A stretch of DNA of 29,875 bases from positions 1 to 29,875 of the forward strand of contig JBBRCE010000061.1 of assembly GCA_038205115.1 (NCBI GenBank). Direction: 5' to 3'. The notes under the pieces are model-generated. The model saw nothing but the letters and a program-made list of their open reading frames with translations. It was not told where the DNA came from and did no database searches. The DNA comes from JBBRCE01 sp038205115. Lineage in GTDB: Bacteria > Planctomycetota > Planctomycetia > Pirellulales > JBBRCE01. Positions 1 to 8,441 of the stretch are shown one piece after another (the first letter of the stretch is position 1; each line of letters starts with the position of its first letter). Made by a program: the position numbers and the translations under genes.

Positions 1-52
1 CCGCGGCCAGAAACAGTTCTTGTTGCAGTTGCTTCCGCTTGCCCATCGCCAC
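1..52 (-). CDS. Transposase, N-terminal fragment (partial at window edge)
   Basis: Only the first 17 codons lie in the window. The best start is GTG at 52-50, because an AGGAG site lies 9 bases upstream of it (complement of 62-66). An ATG two codons later is 15 bases from that site. The peptide begins V/M-A-M-G-K-R-K-Q and continues Q-Q-E-L-F. This resembles the N-terminus of a transposase family common in planctomycetes (IS1182-like, as I remember it). The identification rests on a very short stretch, so it could be another protein. The terminal inverted repeat of the element, if it is one, would lie between 53 and about 150 and was not recognised. Confidence 0.35.
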   Translation of the reverse strand, partial: MAMGKRKQLQQELFLAA

Positions 53-195
53 GGTCAGGTACTCCTTTGACTGACATTGCCCACCAGGCCAACAGTGTAT
101 CAACCGCGCGGGAATTGGGAATACTTCAACGGCCTGCTAGGCGAATTTGGCTCCGTGAGGCGGAGCAATGCGTTCGAAATCCTGAAATCACAGAG

Positions 196-232
196 CGTCG
201 AGGATCAATCGCAGATCCTCGACGTTTTTTTT
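196..232 (+). terminator. Strong rho-independent terminator without a visible upstream gene
   Basis: An 11-bp perfect stem (CGTCGAGGATC, 196-206, and its complement, 214-224) with a 7-base loop is followed directly by eight T residues (225-232). The T tract is only on the right, so it acts on rightward transcription. No rightward gene ends just before it in this window. It may be the leftover end of a transcription unit disrupted on the left, or it may shield the 429 gene from readthrough. Confidence 0.85.
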
Positions 233-321
233 GCGCTTCCATCTGCCGCGGACGGCTATTCAGCCCGCAGCCGAACGCAAAAGCGGTGGAAACTCTGCCA
301 ATTTCGGGTAGAATGTCTGAG

Positions 322-338
322 CCGAGCGCAACGCTCGG
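322..338. repeat. Perfect 7-bp hairpin upstream of PSD1 gene
   Basis: CCGAGCG (322-328), a CAA loop and CGCTCGG (332-338) form a perfect short hairpin about 90 bases before the ATG at 429. There is no T tract, so it is not a terminator. It could be an operator or a leader-RNA hairpin, or it could be chance. Confidence 0.3.
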
Positions 339-428
339 AGTTCGGGGCCGACGGGTGCAACTGGCATTGCGTTGGACCATTGCGGCGTGCCCCGATTCCC
401 GCCCTAGCGATGTTCTTCAGGACCGTTC

Positions 429-3400
429 ATGGCACTTTCTTTGATTGCTGCGCCGTCGAGAATCGATTTATTCCTATTCGCGCTGGCGTCCGCGCTGTTT
501 ATGGCTACGGGCAGGCACGTTGACGCTGCGGAACGCTCACCACAGTACAACCGCGAAGTTCGTCCGATACTGGCCGAAAATTGTTTTGCCTGTCATGGAC
601 CGGATAGTGCCTCGCGAAAGGGCGATCTGCGCTTAGATCGGCGCGAGGCGGCTATTGACGCTGGCGATCTGGTGGCTGGCAAGCCGGACGAAAGCGAAAT
701 CATTGCGCGCATCAATTCTTCGGATCCCAAGCAGGTCATGCCGCCACCTGCGTCCAAAAAAACGCTGACGGCAGCAGAGAAACTGACGCTCGCGAAATGG
801 ATTGCCGCCGGCGCGGAATATCAGCCTCACTGGTCATATATCGCACCGCGGCGGCCAGCGCTACCGGATGTGAAAAATCCGGCCTGGGCGCGGAATGCCA
901 TCGATCGTTTTGTGCTTGCCAAGCTCGACGAGCAGGGACTGCTGCCGGCAGCCGAAGCCGATCCGCGGACGTTGGCCCGGCGACTCAGTTTAGACCTGAC
1001 CGGTTTGCCGCCGTCCCCGGAATTCGTGGACGGATATCTCAACGATCGATCGCCCGACGCCTACGAAAAGCTGGTCGATCGGTTGATGCAGTCCAAAGCC
1101 TGGGGCGAACATCGAGGTCGTTACTGGCTCGACGCCGCGCGTTACGCCGACACCAACGGCATTCACATCGACAACTACCGCGAGATTTGGACTTATCGCG
1201 ATTGGGTGATCGACGCCTTTAACCGCAACTTGCCATTCGATCAATTCACGATCGAGCAGTTGGCGGGCGACCTGCTTCCCAATCCGACGATCGAGCAAAA
1301 GATCGCAACTGGTTTTAACCGTTGCAATATTACGACCAGCGAAGGCGGAGCCATTGCGGAAGAGTACTCGGTGCTTTACACGCGCGATCGGACCGAAACG
1401 GTTTCGCAGGTCTGGCTCGGGTTGTCGATGAATTGCGCGGTCTGCCACGACCATAAATTCGATCCACTCAAACAGCGCGAATTTTATGAAATGGCGGCCT
1501 TCTTCAACAACACCACGCAAGCGGCCATGGATGGCAACATTAAAGACACGCCGCCGGTGATTGCCGTTGTCGCCCGGCAAGATCAAGCGAGCTTCGACCA
1601 ATTAGGAACCGACATTGCCGCCGCAAAGGCGTCCGTCGAAGAGCGCCTCACGACAGCGAAGCCTGCCTTTCATCAATGGCTGGCATCTGACGATGCCAAG
1701 CCGCAAAACATCAAAGTTCCTTCTGAAGGACTAGCATTTCATGCTCCGCTGGACGAAGGCGAAGGCAACCTGCTGCATTGCCAAGTCGACGGAAAACCGC
1801 GCGAACTACAAGTCAAGGCGAATATCGATTGGCAAGATTCGCCGGGCGGCAAAGCGTTTCGGAGTGAGCCAGGCGCTGTGGAATTGGCCGATGTGGGCGA
1901 TTTTGACACGAAGCAGCCGTTCAGTGTTTCGTTGTGGATTAAATTGACCAACGTGAATCAAACCGGATCTTTGCTCGCGCGAATGGACGAAAAACAAGAT
2001 TTCCGCGGCTGGGATTTGTGGCTGCAGAACGGACGGATCGGCACGCATCAAGTTAGCAAATGGCCGAACGACGCGTTAAAAGTTGTCGCCAAAAACTCCA
2101 TTAAGCCGAATGTCTGGACGCATGTCGCGGTTTCGCACAACGGCAATAATCTGCCGGCAGGCGTAAAAATCTATATCAACGGCGAACTGCAAAAAGTTGA
2201 AGTCGAGAACAAAACGCTCAAAGGTACTACCCACACCACGGCGCCGTTTAAGATCGCCACGCGCAACAACTCATCGCCACTGCAAGATCTGGCAATCCAT
2301 GATCTGCGAATTTATCGTCAGGCCATCAAGCAACCCGAAGTCGAGCGGCTGGCCAAGGCCGACCGTGTGATCGGGCTGCTTTTGAAATCCGACACCAAGC
2401 GAACCAACAAAGAAACCGACGAACTTTTCAAATGGTGGTTGAATTCCTCCGACAAACCGTTTGCCGAACGAAATGCTGAGTTGGCGAATCTCGAACAACA
2501 ACGTGCCGCAATTCAATCCCATGGAAGCGTGGCGCATGTGATGCAGGAGAAAGCCGAAATGCCCCAGGCGTTTGTGCTGTATCGGGGCCAGTACGACCAG
2601 CGCCGCGATCAAGTCAAACCCGGCACGCCTGCCGCGCTGCCGCCGTTCACGGATGATCTGCCACGCACGCGGCTGGGATTGGCGAAATGGCTGTTGCGGC
2701 CCGATCAGCCGCTGACCGCCCGCGTTACGGTCAATCGCTTCTGGCAGGAAATGTTCGGTGCCGGAATCGTGAAAACCACCGGCGATTTCGGCGTGTCTGG
2801 CGAACTACCCTCGCATCAGGAATTGCTCGATTGGATGGCTGTCGAGTTCCGCGAGTCGGGCTGGGACATACGTCACATGTACAAACTGATGGTCATGTCA
2901 GCCACCTATCGCCAGGCGGCGACGATCACGCCCGAAAAACTGGAGAAAGACCCGCAGAATCGTTGGCTCTCACGAGGGCCGCGGTTCCGCATGGATGCTG
3001 AGATGGTTCGCGACTACGCCTTGGCAGCCAGTGGGCTGTTGGTTCCTAAAATCGGCGGTCCAAGCGTCCGTCCTTACCAACCACCGGGCGTCTGGGAAGC
3101 CGTGGCAATGCCTAACAGCAACACGCGCAATTATAAACCGGATAGCGGCGAGGGGCTTTATCGTCGCAGCATGTATACGTTTTGGAAACGTTCCGCGCCG
3201 CCCGCATCGATGGATGTGTTTAACGCGCCGACTCGCGAATGGTGCGTCACCCGTCGCGAACGCACGGACACGCCACTGCAAGCGCTGGTCACACTGAACG
3301 ATCCACAGTTTGTCGAAGCGGCCCGACGGCTGGCCGAAAACACACTCAAGGCCAGTGATCGCGAAGACGCGCGGTTTGACTTCATGGCTCAGCGACTCTT

Positions 3401-3611
3401 GGCTCGTCCCTTGAAGCCGACGGAAACCAAGATTATTGCGGCCTCACTGGCCAGGTTGTCCAAGTTTTATAGCGAGCACAACGATGATGCCAAGCAATTG
3501 GTCGCTGTGGGCGACAGCCCAGCGGACCCGAAAATCGATTTGCCGCAATTGGCCAGTTGGACAATGCTCGCCAACGAATTGCTCAATTTAGACGAAGTAC
3601 TCAATAAATAA
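429..3611 (+). CDS. PSCyt1-PSCyt2-LamG-PSD1 planctomycete cytochrome-like protein
   Basis: This 1060-residue protein has the classic planctomycete domain order. An N-terminal hydrophobic segment (about residues 12-27) is the probable signal peptide. The planctomycete cytochrome c domain (PSCyt1) follows at about 40-130, with a haem c motif C52-F-A-C55-H56. PSCyt2/DUF1549 spans about 155-365 and ends in the family motif with C336-A-V-C339-H340-D-H. A LamG/concanavalin-like insertion covers about 440-615. PSD1/DUF1553 covers about 745-1010, including the R-V-T-V-N-R-F-W block. The ATG at 429 has an AGGACC sequence 5-11 bases upstream. The gene lies 47 bases before the DUF1501 gene in the usual two-gene unit of the phylum. 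The pair is thought to work in the periplasm, but its biochemical role is not established; the LamG domain suggests carbohydrate or polymer contact. Confidence 0.95.
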   Translation: MALSLIAAPSRIDLFLFALASALFMATGRHVDAAERSPQYNREVRPILAENCFACHGPDSASRKGDLRLDRREAAIDAGDLVAGKPDESEIIARINSSDPKQVMPPPASKKTLTAAEKLTLAKWIAAGAEYQPHWSYIAPRRPALPDVKNPAWARNAIDRFVLAKLDEQGLLPAAEADPRTLARRLSLDLTGLPPSPEFVDGYLNDRSPDAYEKLVDRLMQSKAWGEHRGRYWLDAARYADTNGIHIDNYREIWTYRDWVIDAFNRNLPFDQFTIEQLAGDLLPNPTIEQKIATGFNRCNITTSEGGAIAEEYSVLYTRDRTETVSQVWLGLSMNCAVCHDHKFDPLKQREFYEMAAFFNNTTQAAMDGNIKDTPPVIAVVARQDQASFDQLGTDIAAAKASVEERLTTAKPAFHQWLASDDAKPQNIKVPSEGLAFHAPLDEGEGNLLHCQVDGKPRELQVKANIDWQDSPGGKAFRSEPGAVELADVGDFDTKQPFSVSLWIKLTNVNQTGSLLARMDEKQDFRGWDLWLQNGRIGTHQVSKWPNDALKVVAKNSIKPNVWTHVAVSHNGNNLPAGVKIYINGELQKVEVENKTLKGTTHTTAPFKIATRNNSSPLQDLAIHDLRIYRQAIKQPEVERLAKADRVIGLLLKSDTKRTNKETDELFKWWLNSSDKPFAERNAELANLEQQRAAIQSHGSVAHVMQEKAEMPQAFVLYRGQYDQRRDQVKPGTPAALPPFTDDLPRTRLGLAKWLLRPDQPLTARVTVNRFWQEMFGAGIVKTTGDFGVSGELPSHQELLDWMAVEFRESGWDIRHMYKLMVMSATYRQAATITPEKLEKDPQNRWLSRGPRFRMDAEMVRDYALAASGLLVPKIGGPSVRPYQPPGVWEAVAMPNSNTRNYKPDSGEGLYRRSMYTFWKRSAPPASMDVFNAPTREWCVTRRERTDTPLQALVTLNDPQFVEAARRLAENTLKASDREDARFDFMAQRLLARPLKPTETKIIAASLARLSKFYSEHNDDAKQLVAVGDSPADPKIDLPQLASWTMLANELLNLDEVLNK

Positions 3612-3658
3612 CCGCGCGGCAATTCGGCCGCCGCAGGCCTACCCGGAGTTCGTCACGC

Positions 3659-5119
3659 ATGAATCCATTCGAGCAGTACAAACTCAATCTCACGCGCCGT
3701 CACTTTTTTGGAGCAGGCGCCCACCTATTGGGCGGCGCGGCGCTGGCCTCGCTGGCGGGTGCTTCACCGCTGCTCGGTGCGGTGAACCCATTGGCGGGCT
3801 TGCCCACGAACCTGCAGAATTTTGCCGCCAAAGCCAAGAACGTCATCTATTTGCACATGGTCGGCGGGCCACCGCAGATCGATACGTACGATTATAAGCC
3901 GGAGATGGAGGCTTATTACGACAAAGATTTGCCTGAGTCGGTCCGTAACGGTCAGCGGCTTACGACAATGTCTTCTGGACAGGCGCGCTTCCCGATTGCT
4001 CCTTCGAAATTCAAATTCCAGCGGCATGGCCAGAGTGGCATGTGGGTTTGCGAACTGCTGCCGCATACGGCCAAAATGGTTGACGAGATGTGCTTCATCC
4101 GCAGCATGTATACCGAAGCCATCAATCATGAGCCGGCCATTACCATGATGCAAACCGGCAACCAAGTGACCGGCCGACCTTGCCTTGGCGCCTGGGCGTC
4201 GTATGGGCTGGGCTCGCTGAACGAGAACCTGCCGACATTTGTGGTACTGGTGGCCAAACCCACCAACACCGAACAAATTCAGGCCATTTCCGCGCGGCTT
4301 TGGTCGGCCGGATTTTTGCCCGGCGAGCATGCGGGCGTTTCGTTCCGATCCGCCGGCGATCCGATTCTCTACATCAAAAATCCGCCCGGCGTCACGGCTG
4401 ATGTTCGCCGACTGACGCTGGATAGCCTGAACGCGATGAACGAATTGACCTTTCAGCAGACGGCCGACCCGGAAACGCGCACTCGCATTCAGCAATACGA
4501 ACTCGCCTACCGCATGCAGTCGAGCGTGCCCGAGCTGGCCGATTTGGCCAAGGAGCCGGAAAGCACTTTCGAACTTTATGGCCCCGCTTCTAAAAAGCCG
4601 GGCTCGTTCGCCAATTCGGCGCTTTTGGCGCGGCGGTTGGTTGAGCGCGGCGTGCGATTCGTGCAAATTTATCACAACAACTGGGACACGCATTCCAACG
4701 TATCGGGACGCCTGCCCGACCAATGTCGCGATGTCGATCAGGCCTGTGCCGGGTTGATTCGCGACTTAAAGGACAAAGGCATGCTCGACTCGACGTTGGT
4801 CGTGTGGGGAGGCGAGTTCGGACGCACGATTTATTCTCAAGGCGGTTTGTCACGGCAAAACTACGGCCGCGATCATCACCCGCGTTGCTTCACGATGTGG
4901 ATGGCCGGCGGCGGTTCCAAGCCGGGAACCATCCACGGCCAGACCGACGACTTCTCGTATAACATCGTCAAAGACCCGGTCCACATCCGCGACTTCCATG
5001 CCACGGCCCTGAACCTATTGGGCTTTGATCACGAGCGGCTCACGTTCAAAACCAATGGCCTGGACGCAAAATTGACCGGCGTCGAACCGGCGAAGGTCAT
5101 CAACGAGTTGATTGCGTAA
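3659..5119 (+). CDS. DUF1501 family protein, Tat-exported
   Basis: This 486-residue protein starts with a twin-arginine signal (T-R-R-H-F-F-G, residues 12-18) followed by a hydrophobic Ala/Gly/Leu stretch to about residue 41, so it should be exported folded, probably with a bound cofactor or metal. The rest matches DUF1501, a member of the alkaline phosphatase/sulfatase fold group. Typical blocks are V-G-G-P-P-Q-I-D-T-Y-D near the N-terminus, W-D-T-H-S-N in the middle and G-G-E-F-G-R-T near residue 385, followed by G-R-D-H-H-P. It is the normal downstream partner of PSD1 proteins and is probably co-transcribed with the gene ending at 3611. Substrate is unknown; sulfatase-like metal chemistry is inferred from the fold only. 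Confidence 0.95.
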   Translation: MNPFEQYKLNLTRRHFFGAGAHLLGGAALASLAGASPLLGAVNPLAGLPTNLQNFAAKAKNVIYLHMVGGPPQIDTYDYKPEMEAYYDKDLPESVRNGQRLTTMSSGQARFPIAPSKFKFQRHGQSGMWVCELLPHTAKMVDEMCFIRSMYTEAINHEPAITMMQTGNQVTGRPCLGAWASYGLGSLNENLPTFVVLVAKPTNTEQIQAISARLWSAGFLPGEHAGVSFRSAGDPILYIKNPPGVTADVRRLTLDSLNAMNELTFQQTADPETRTRIQQYELAYRMQSSVPELADLAKEPESTFELYGPASKKPGSFANSALLARRLVERGVRFVQIYHNNWDTHSNVSGRLPDQCRDVDQACAGLIRDLKDKGMLDSTLVVWGGEFGRTIYSQGGLSRQNYGRDHHPRCFTMWMAGGGSKPGTIHGQTDDFSYNIVKDPVHIRDFHATALNLLGFDHERLTFKTNGLDAKLTGVEPAKVINELIA

Positions 5120-5147
5120 AGTGAGCGGGCATGCGAATGCGACAGCG

Positions 5148-5161
5148 TTCGCACGTGCGAA
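5148..5161. repeat. 14-bp perfect palindrome between convergent genes
   Basis: TTCGCACGTGCGAA reads the same on both strands and sits in the 47-base gap between the DUF1501 gene and the leftward DUF420-like gene. It could fold as a 5-bp hairpin with a 4-base loop. It might be a weak bidirectional terminator, but there is no real T tract on either side. Confidence 0.3.
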
Positions 5162-5166
5162 AACCT

Positions 5167-5670
5167 TCAGCGTACAAACGCCAAGTAATAAAATACCCAG
5201 CCGGTGATGGCTGTGGCCGCCATGTCCAACGTGGCCAGCCAGGCCCAAAATTTGTGCGCGGGGCTGTAGGCGTTGCGAACAGGCGGATCATCGAATTTGA
5301 TCAGCGCTCGGCCAATTGTCCAAATCCAAACCAGCGGCGTGGTGATGGCAAAGATCAGGTGGATGTAGAGCGCGTAGTACACGTCAGCCGACGGCTTGGC
5401 AACCACAGTGCCGGTGGAGAGCGCTGCCCAGCCGGGACCGGTCCGCATGTCGACTTCGAACAACGTCACGGCGACCAATAGAACCACAGCCAGTGAAATT
5501 TGCAGGCGCTTGTGCAGCGCGTACCGACCGCGTTTTGCGAGCCAAATGCTAACCGCCAACAGGGGCAGCACGGCGGCCATGGCCAGCACTACGACGTCGA
5601 GCATCAGCGAACCGCGCGTGCCCAAAAAGCCGGTCCAAGCCCCGGCAATCATCAGAGCTGCGGAACTCAT
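5167..5670 (-). CDS. DUF420-like integral membrane protein
   Basis: The 167-residue protein is mostly membrane spanning, with about four to five hydrophobic helices. Histidines sit at helix edges (Y-A-L-H-K-R, Y-I-H-L-I-F, S-P-A-H-K-F-W-A-W), the pattern of DUF420, a family often found near cytochrome oxidase genes and in some bacteria linked to oxidase assembly. No oxidase gene is in the window. The gene begins 21 bases after the rsfS stop, so both are likely on one leftward transcript. The start ATG at 5670 has GGAG touching it, too close for a normal ribosome site; GGGAAAG lies further upstream. Family assignment is moderately sure; function is inferred. Confidence 0.75.
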   Translation of the reverse strand: MSSAALMIAGAWTGFLGTRGSLMLDVVVLAMAAVLPLLAVSIWLAKRGRYALHKRLQISLAVVLLVAVTLFEVDMRTGPGWAALSTGTVVAKPSADVYYALYIHLIFAITTPLVWIWTIGRALIKFDDPPVRNAYSPAHKFWAWLATLDMAATAITGWVFYYLAFVR

Positions 5671-5691
5671 CTCCGATTGGCCGCTTTCCCG

Positions 5692-6120
5692 TTAAGGTTC
5701 TGACTGCGGCTGCTTGACCGTCAGTTGCGCGGGGCGCTCGATCGTTTTGGCGAGCGACCAAAGCTGTTCCATCGAATAATAGTCGCGCGCTTCTTGATCG
5801 AATAAATGAATGACCACATCGCCGTAGTCGAGCAGAATCCAGCGGCTCTCTTGGTAGCCTTCAATGCCTAAGCGGTGATCGCCCATCTCCTGTTCGAGCA
5901 CGCGATCGATTTCTTCGCTCATGGCGTGCAATTGCCGGCGACTTGTGCCGGTGGCCAGCACAAAATAGTCGAAGACCGGCGTGAGGTGGCGCATGTCGAG
6001 TATCACCAGATCGCGACCGCGATTTTCTTCAGCAACGCGGGCGGCGGTCAACGCAAGTTGCAGGCTGCGGTCCGAACGGCCGGCGGCATCCGGTTCGCGG
6101 CTAACAATGGAACTGGCCAA
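5692..6120 (-). CDS. rsfS: Ribosomal silencing factor RsfS
   Basis: This 142-residue protein matches RsfS (Iojap/YbeB family), which binds ribosomal protein uL14 on the 50S subunit and blocks subunit joining in starvation. Family blocks seen are G-R-D-L-V-I-L-D-M-R, D-Y-F-V-L-A-T-G-T-S, G-I-E-G-Y-Q-E-S-R-W and D-Y-G-D-V-V-I-H-L-F. The start is TTG at 6120-6118: a GAGGA site (complement of 6127-6131) lies 6 bases before it and no better ATG precedes the conserved region. The protein has about 20 extra N-terminal residues before the family core. It is the first gene of a leftward pair with the DUF420-like gene and is divergent from the peroxiredoxin gene across 113 bases. Confidence 0.93.
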   Translation of the reverse strand: MASSIVSREPDAAGRSDRSLQLALTAARVAEENRGRDLVILDMRHLTPVFDYFVLATGTSRRQLHAMSEEIDRVLEQEMGDHRLGIEGYQESRWILLDYGDVVIHLFDQEARDYYSMEQLWSLAKTIERPAQLTVKQPQSEP

Positions 6121-6126
6121 AAAGAT

Positions 6127-6131
6127 TCCTC
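6127..6131 (-). promoter_or_regulatory. Ribosome binding site that selects the TTG start of rsfS
   Basis: The complement reads GAGGA, 6 bases before TTG. It supports TTG over a downstream start. Confidence 0.6.
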
Positions 6132-6233
6132 ACACTAGAATGATCGGATTGCAATCTTGCTATTTTAACCGCTTCAGCGCTGCGGTAAACCTCTGAAACG
6201 CCGCGCCGTCCTGTTTTCCATTCTACTCGAAAA

Positions 6234-6725
6234 ATGTCGGATTGGATCGAACCGGGTCAACCCGCGCCGGATTTTCGGCTGCCGAGCGATTGCGGCGACA
6301 TCGTGCATCTGGCGGCGCTTCGCGGCCAGATCGTCGTGCTGTACTTCTATCCCCGCGACGATACACCCAGTTGCACGCGGCAGGCGTGCTCATTTCGGCA
6401 CGCGCTGCAACAACTGACAACGCTCGGGGCGGTTGTGTTCGGGGTTAGTCGAGACGATTTGGCCAGTCATGCGAAGTTTCGCAACAAATTCCAACTCAAC
6501 TTTCCGCTCTTGTCCGATGCCGATCATCACGTGGCACAGATGTATGGCGCATGGCGAGAAAAAAACATGTATGGCAAAAAAGTGATGGGCATCCAGCGTT
6601 CGACCTATTTGATCGACGCGCAGGGACTCGTCGCGCAGCTTTGGAAGCGCGTCAACGTCGACGGCCACGACCAACAAGTTATTCACGCGATCGAACAACG
6701 ACGGCAAACCGGCGGCGTTGCGTAA
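6234..6725 (+). CDS. bcp: Thioredoxin-dependent peroxiredoxin, Bcp/PrxQ type
   Basis: This 163-residue cytosolic protein is an AhpC/TSA-fold peroxiredoxin that reduces hydroperoxides using thioredoxin. The active-site block reads Y-P-R-D-D-T-P-S-C47-T and is followed by C52 in Q-A-C, the Cys-X4-Cys arrangement of atypical two-Cys Bcp enzymes (C47 peroxidatic, C52 resolving). Also typical are the N-terminal G-x-P-A-P-D-F segment, G-V-S-R-D near residue 75 and the late R-S-T-Y-L-I-D block. Length is normal for the family. No clear Shine-Dalgarno site precedes the ATG at 6234. It is transcribed away from rsfS, and the 113-base gap must hold both promoters. Confidence 0.95.
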   Translation: MSDWIEPGQPAPDFRLPSDCGDIVHLAALRGQIVVLYFYPRDDTPSCTRQACSFRHALQQLTTLGAVVFGVSRDDLASHAKFRNKFQLNFPLLSDADHHVAQMYGAWREKNMYGKKVMGIQRSTYLIDAQGLVAQLWKRVNVDGHDQQVIHAIEQRRQTGGVA

Positions 6726-7030
6726 CTCACTGGTGCCATTGATGTTCTGCCGCGAAGTCATTTCGAATGTCGTCGGTTTGATACCGCCAGGACGCGGATT
6801 CTGTTAAACTGATGCGGTCAGCCGGTCGCTCACCGACGCGCGGTTTGCGGGTCTGTATTGCCGCGACCCGGCTCTGACTCAAACCCGAGAACACGATGTT
6901 TACGCACGCACTTTTGCTACGTGCACGGAAGCTGGCTCTCAAGCCATCGCGCGATCAGGCGGATCGACTAACAAACCGACAATCTCGCCCGTCAATCACG
7001 GGGAGTCCGCACGATTCGGACGTTGACATC
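6726..7030. other. Intergenic region before the CHAD gene
   Basis: About 300 bases with no gene I can support. An in-frame ATG at 6896 would add 45 residues to the CHAD protein, but that extension is polar, has no family resemblance and is judged untranslated leader. No clean promoter or hairpin with T tract was found. Confidence 0.5.
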
Positions 7031-7999
7031 ATGGCGAAGCAGAGTAAGTGGACCGAAATTTTTTCGCCCGACGAACCTGCGGCGGACGTGGCCCGTCGCA
7101 CGCTCGAAGCGCGGTTGAAGCTCGTCTGGCGATACTTGCCGGATGCCGCTGAGAAGGCCGAGAAAGATTGCGAGTTTGTGCATCAATTGCGGGTATCAAC
7201 GCGCCGCGCAATGGCCGCTGTTGACATCTTCGATGCCTTATTGCCGCGCCGCCGTGGCCGCTGGTATCGAAAGCAACTCAAACGCGTGCGTCGGGCGGCT
7301 GGCGATGCTCGCGATTTGGATGTGCTGGCCCAGCGGATGAAAGCCGAACCGGCTATGCCACCGCCCGAAAACGAACGGTTGGTGAAACTGGCCGAACGCG
7401 ATCGTCGCGACGCGCAATCGCCGGTGGCTGACGTTTTTCAGCGTTTACAGTCTCGAAATTTTGCCGATCGCTTGCCGCGATTCATCGAAAAGGTTCGTGC
7501 GCGGCACCTTCCGGTCGGTTCGGCGGAGCCTACGATTCGTCGCCTGGGGCAGCTTTGCCTGATGCCAAGGGTCGAGGAGTTTTTTCAAGCCGCGCATGCA
7601 GGGCTCGACGAGTACGCGGAGTTGCATCAGTTCCGCATCCAAGGCAAGCGTTTGCGTTATGCACTGGAAATATTTGCCGGCGCGTTCGACCCCCGTTTGC
7701 GCAACGAACTGTACTCGCAGATCGAGCATTTGCAGCAGCTCTTGGGCGATATTAACGACCGCGTCACGGCGCGTAACTGGGCGATCGGCGCGGCAGAAGA
7801 CGCGGATTGCGAGAGCCAGGACGAAACTCTGTTGCGGCAATTGGCGGAATTCGAGACGTCGGCGATTCTGCAGGCCAAACGTGAGTTCACCAGTTGGTGG
7901 TCTGACGTGCGCGCCAACCAGTTGCGGCGCGACCTGCTCAATGTGCTCAGCGATCGGCCAACCGCAATCGGCGGCGATACAACGAGTTTGGCCTCTTAA
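7031..7999 (+). CDS. CHAD domain protein
   Basis: From the ATG at 7031 this is a 322-residue protein made almost wholly of a CHAD (conserved histidine alpha-helical) domain. The two signature repeats are visible: H51-Q-L-R54-V-S-T-R58-R59 near the N-terminus and H-Q-F-R-I-Q-G-K-R-L-R-Y in the second half. The clustered basic residues form the surface known in this family to bind polyphosphate. There is no CYTH triphosphatase domain attached. An upstream ATG at 6896 is possible but less likely; the 7031 start has only a distant GGGGAG about 25 bases before it. Expected location is cytoplasmic, perhaps on polyphosphate granules. The small gene at 8025 follows after 25 bases and may be co-transcribed. 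Confidence 0.9.
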   Translation: MAKQSKWTEIFSPDEPAADVARRTLEARLKLVWRYLPDAAEKAEKDCEFVHQLRVSTRRAMAAVDIFDALLPRRRGRWYRKQLKRVRRAAGDARDLDVLAQRMKAEPAMPPPENERLVKLAERDRRDAQSPVADVFQRLQSRNFADRLPRFIEKVRARHLPVGSAEPTIRRLGQLCLMPRVEEFFQAAHAGLDEYAELHQFRIQGKRLRYALEIFAGAFDPRLRNELYSQIEHLQQLLGDINDRVTARNWAIGAAEDADCESQDETLLRQLAEFETSAILQAKREFTSWWSDVRANQLRRDLLNVLSDRPTAIGGDTTSLAS

Positions 8000-8024
8000 A
8001 CTGCCGCTCCACGCGGATCGTACT

Positions 8025-8411
8025 ATGGTCGACTGCGAGCAGGGTTATTTGTGCGACGTCTGCGGAGGCGATGTCGAGGGGCTCGTTGTCAGCGATCTCT
8101 ACTTGCGGTACGTGATCGGCATGATCGATCCGGAGACGCTGCATACCACCCGCGAACGACATCTCCGCTGCAATCCGGCGCTGTCGCAGTTCATTGTCGA
8201 CAACGATTTTCAGCCGCCGGTGCTGCTCGAGGGACCGTTCGACAAGCGCCAACTCGACGCACAATTTGTTCGTCAGCAGGTAACGCTGGTCACGCGAGGC
8301 TTTCGCCGATTGAAGGAATTGGCCGGACTGGACCTGCCACTGCTGGATTACCCGCTTCCAGAGGTTCGCGCCAAATTGTCCGACGACGCCGCTGGCGACG
8401 CGATGCATTAG
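8025..8411 (+). CDS. Conserved small protein of unknown function with Cys pair
   Basis: A 128-residue protein beginning M-V-D-C-E-Q-G-Y-L-C-D-V-C-G-G-D. The C10-x-x-C13 pair, with C4 and C49 (H-L-R-C-N), could form a small metal site. The start resembles a family I know from planctomycete genomes without a known function (an N-terminal Y-L-C-D-V-C-G-x-D-V block, then S-D-L-Y-L-R-Y). The C-terminal half is charged and helical with no transmembrane segment. An open frame continues upstream inside the CHAD gene, but the ATG at 8025 fits the conserved start. It lies 25 bases after the CHAD stop and converges on carB with a 30-base gap. Confidence 0.7.
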   Translation: MVDCEQGYLCDVCGGDVEGLVVSDLYLRYVIGMIDPETLHTTRERHLRCNPALSQFIVDNDFQPPVLLEGPFDKRQLDAQFVRQQVTLVTRGFRRLKELAGLDLPLLDYPLPEVRAKLSDDAAGDAMH

Positions 8412-8441
8412 TTGCGCCAAGGGACGTCCGGCCGCGCTGGC

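Larger units (their letters stand above)
53..428. other. Intergenic region without a convincing gene
   Basis: The short open frames here have no recognisable product and overlap one another. The region contains the promoter side of the leftward transposase fragment, a strong rightward terminator at 196-232, and a 7-bp perfect hairpin at 322-338. The rest is probably the leader of the PSD1 gene that starts at 429. A stretch around 140-190 (a 6-bp hairpin followed by a GTTCGAAATC sequence) vaguely resembles the 3' part of a long-variable-arm tRNA, but its T stem does not pair. Confidence 0.6.

Noticed and set aside
130..190. tRNA-like segment: GCTCCG/CGGAGC hairpin followed by GTTCGAAATC, before a terminator
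   Set aside because: The T stem (ATGCG against TCCTG) does not pair and the anticodon stem is broken, so it is at best a decayed relic and may be chance.
3764..4723. 319-residue leftward open frame opposite the DUF1501 gene
   Set aside because: It is antisense to a conserved gene and shows no domain or signal features.
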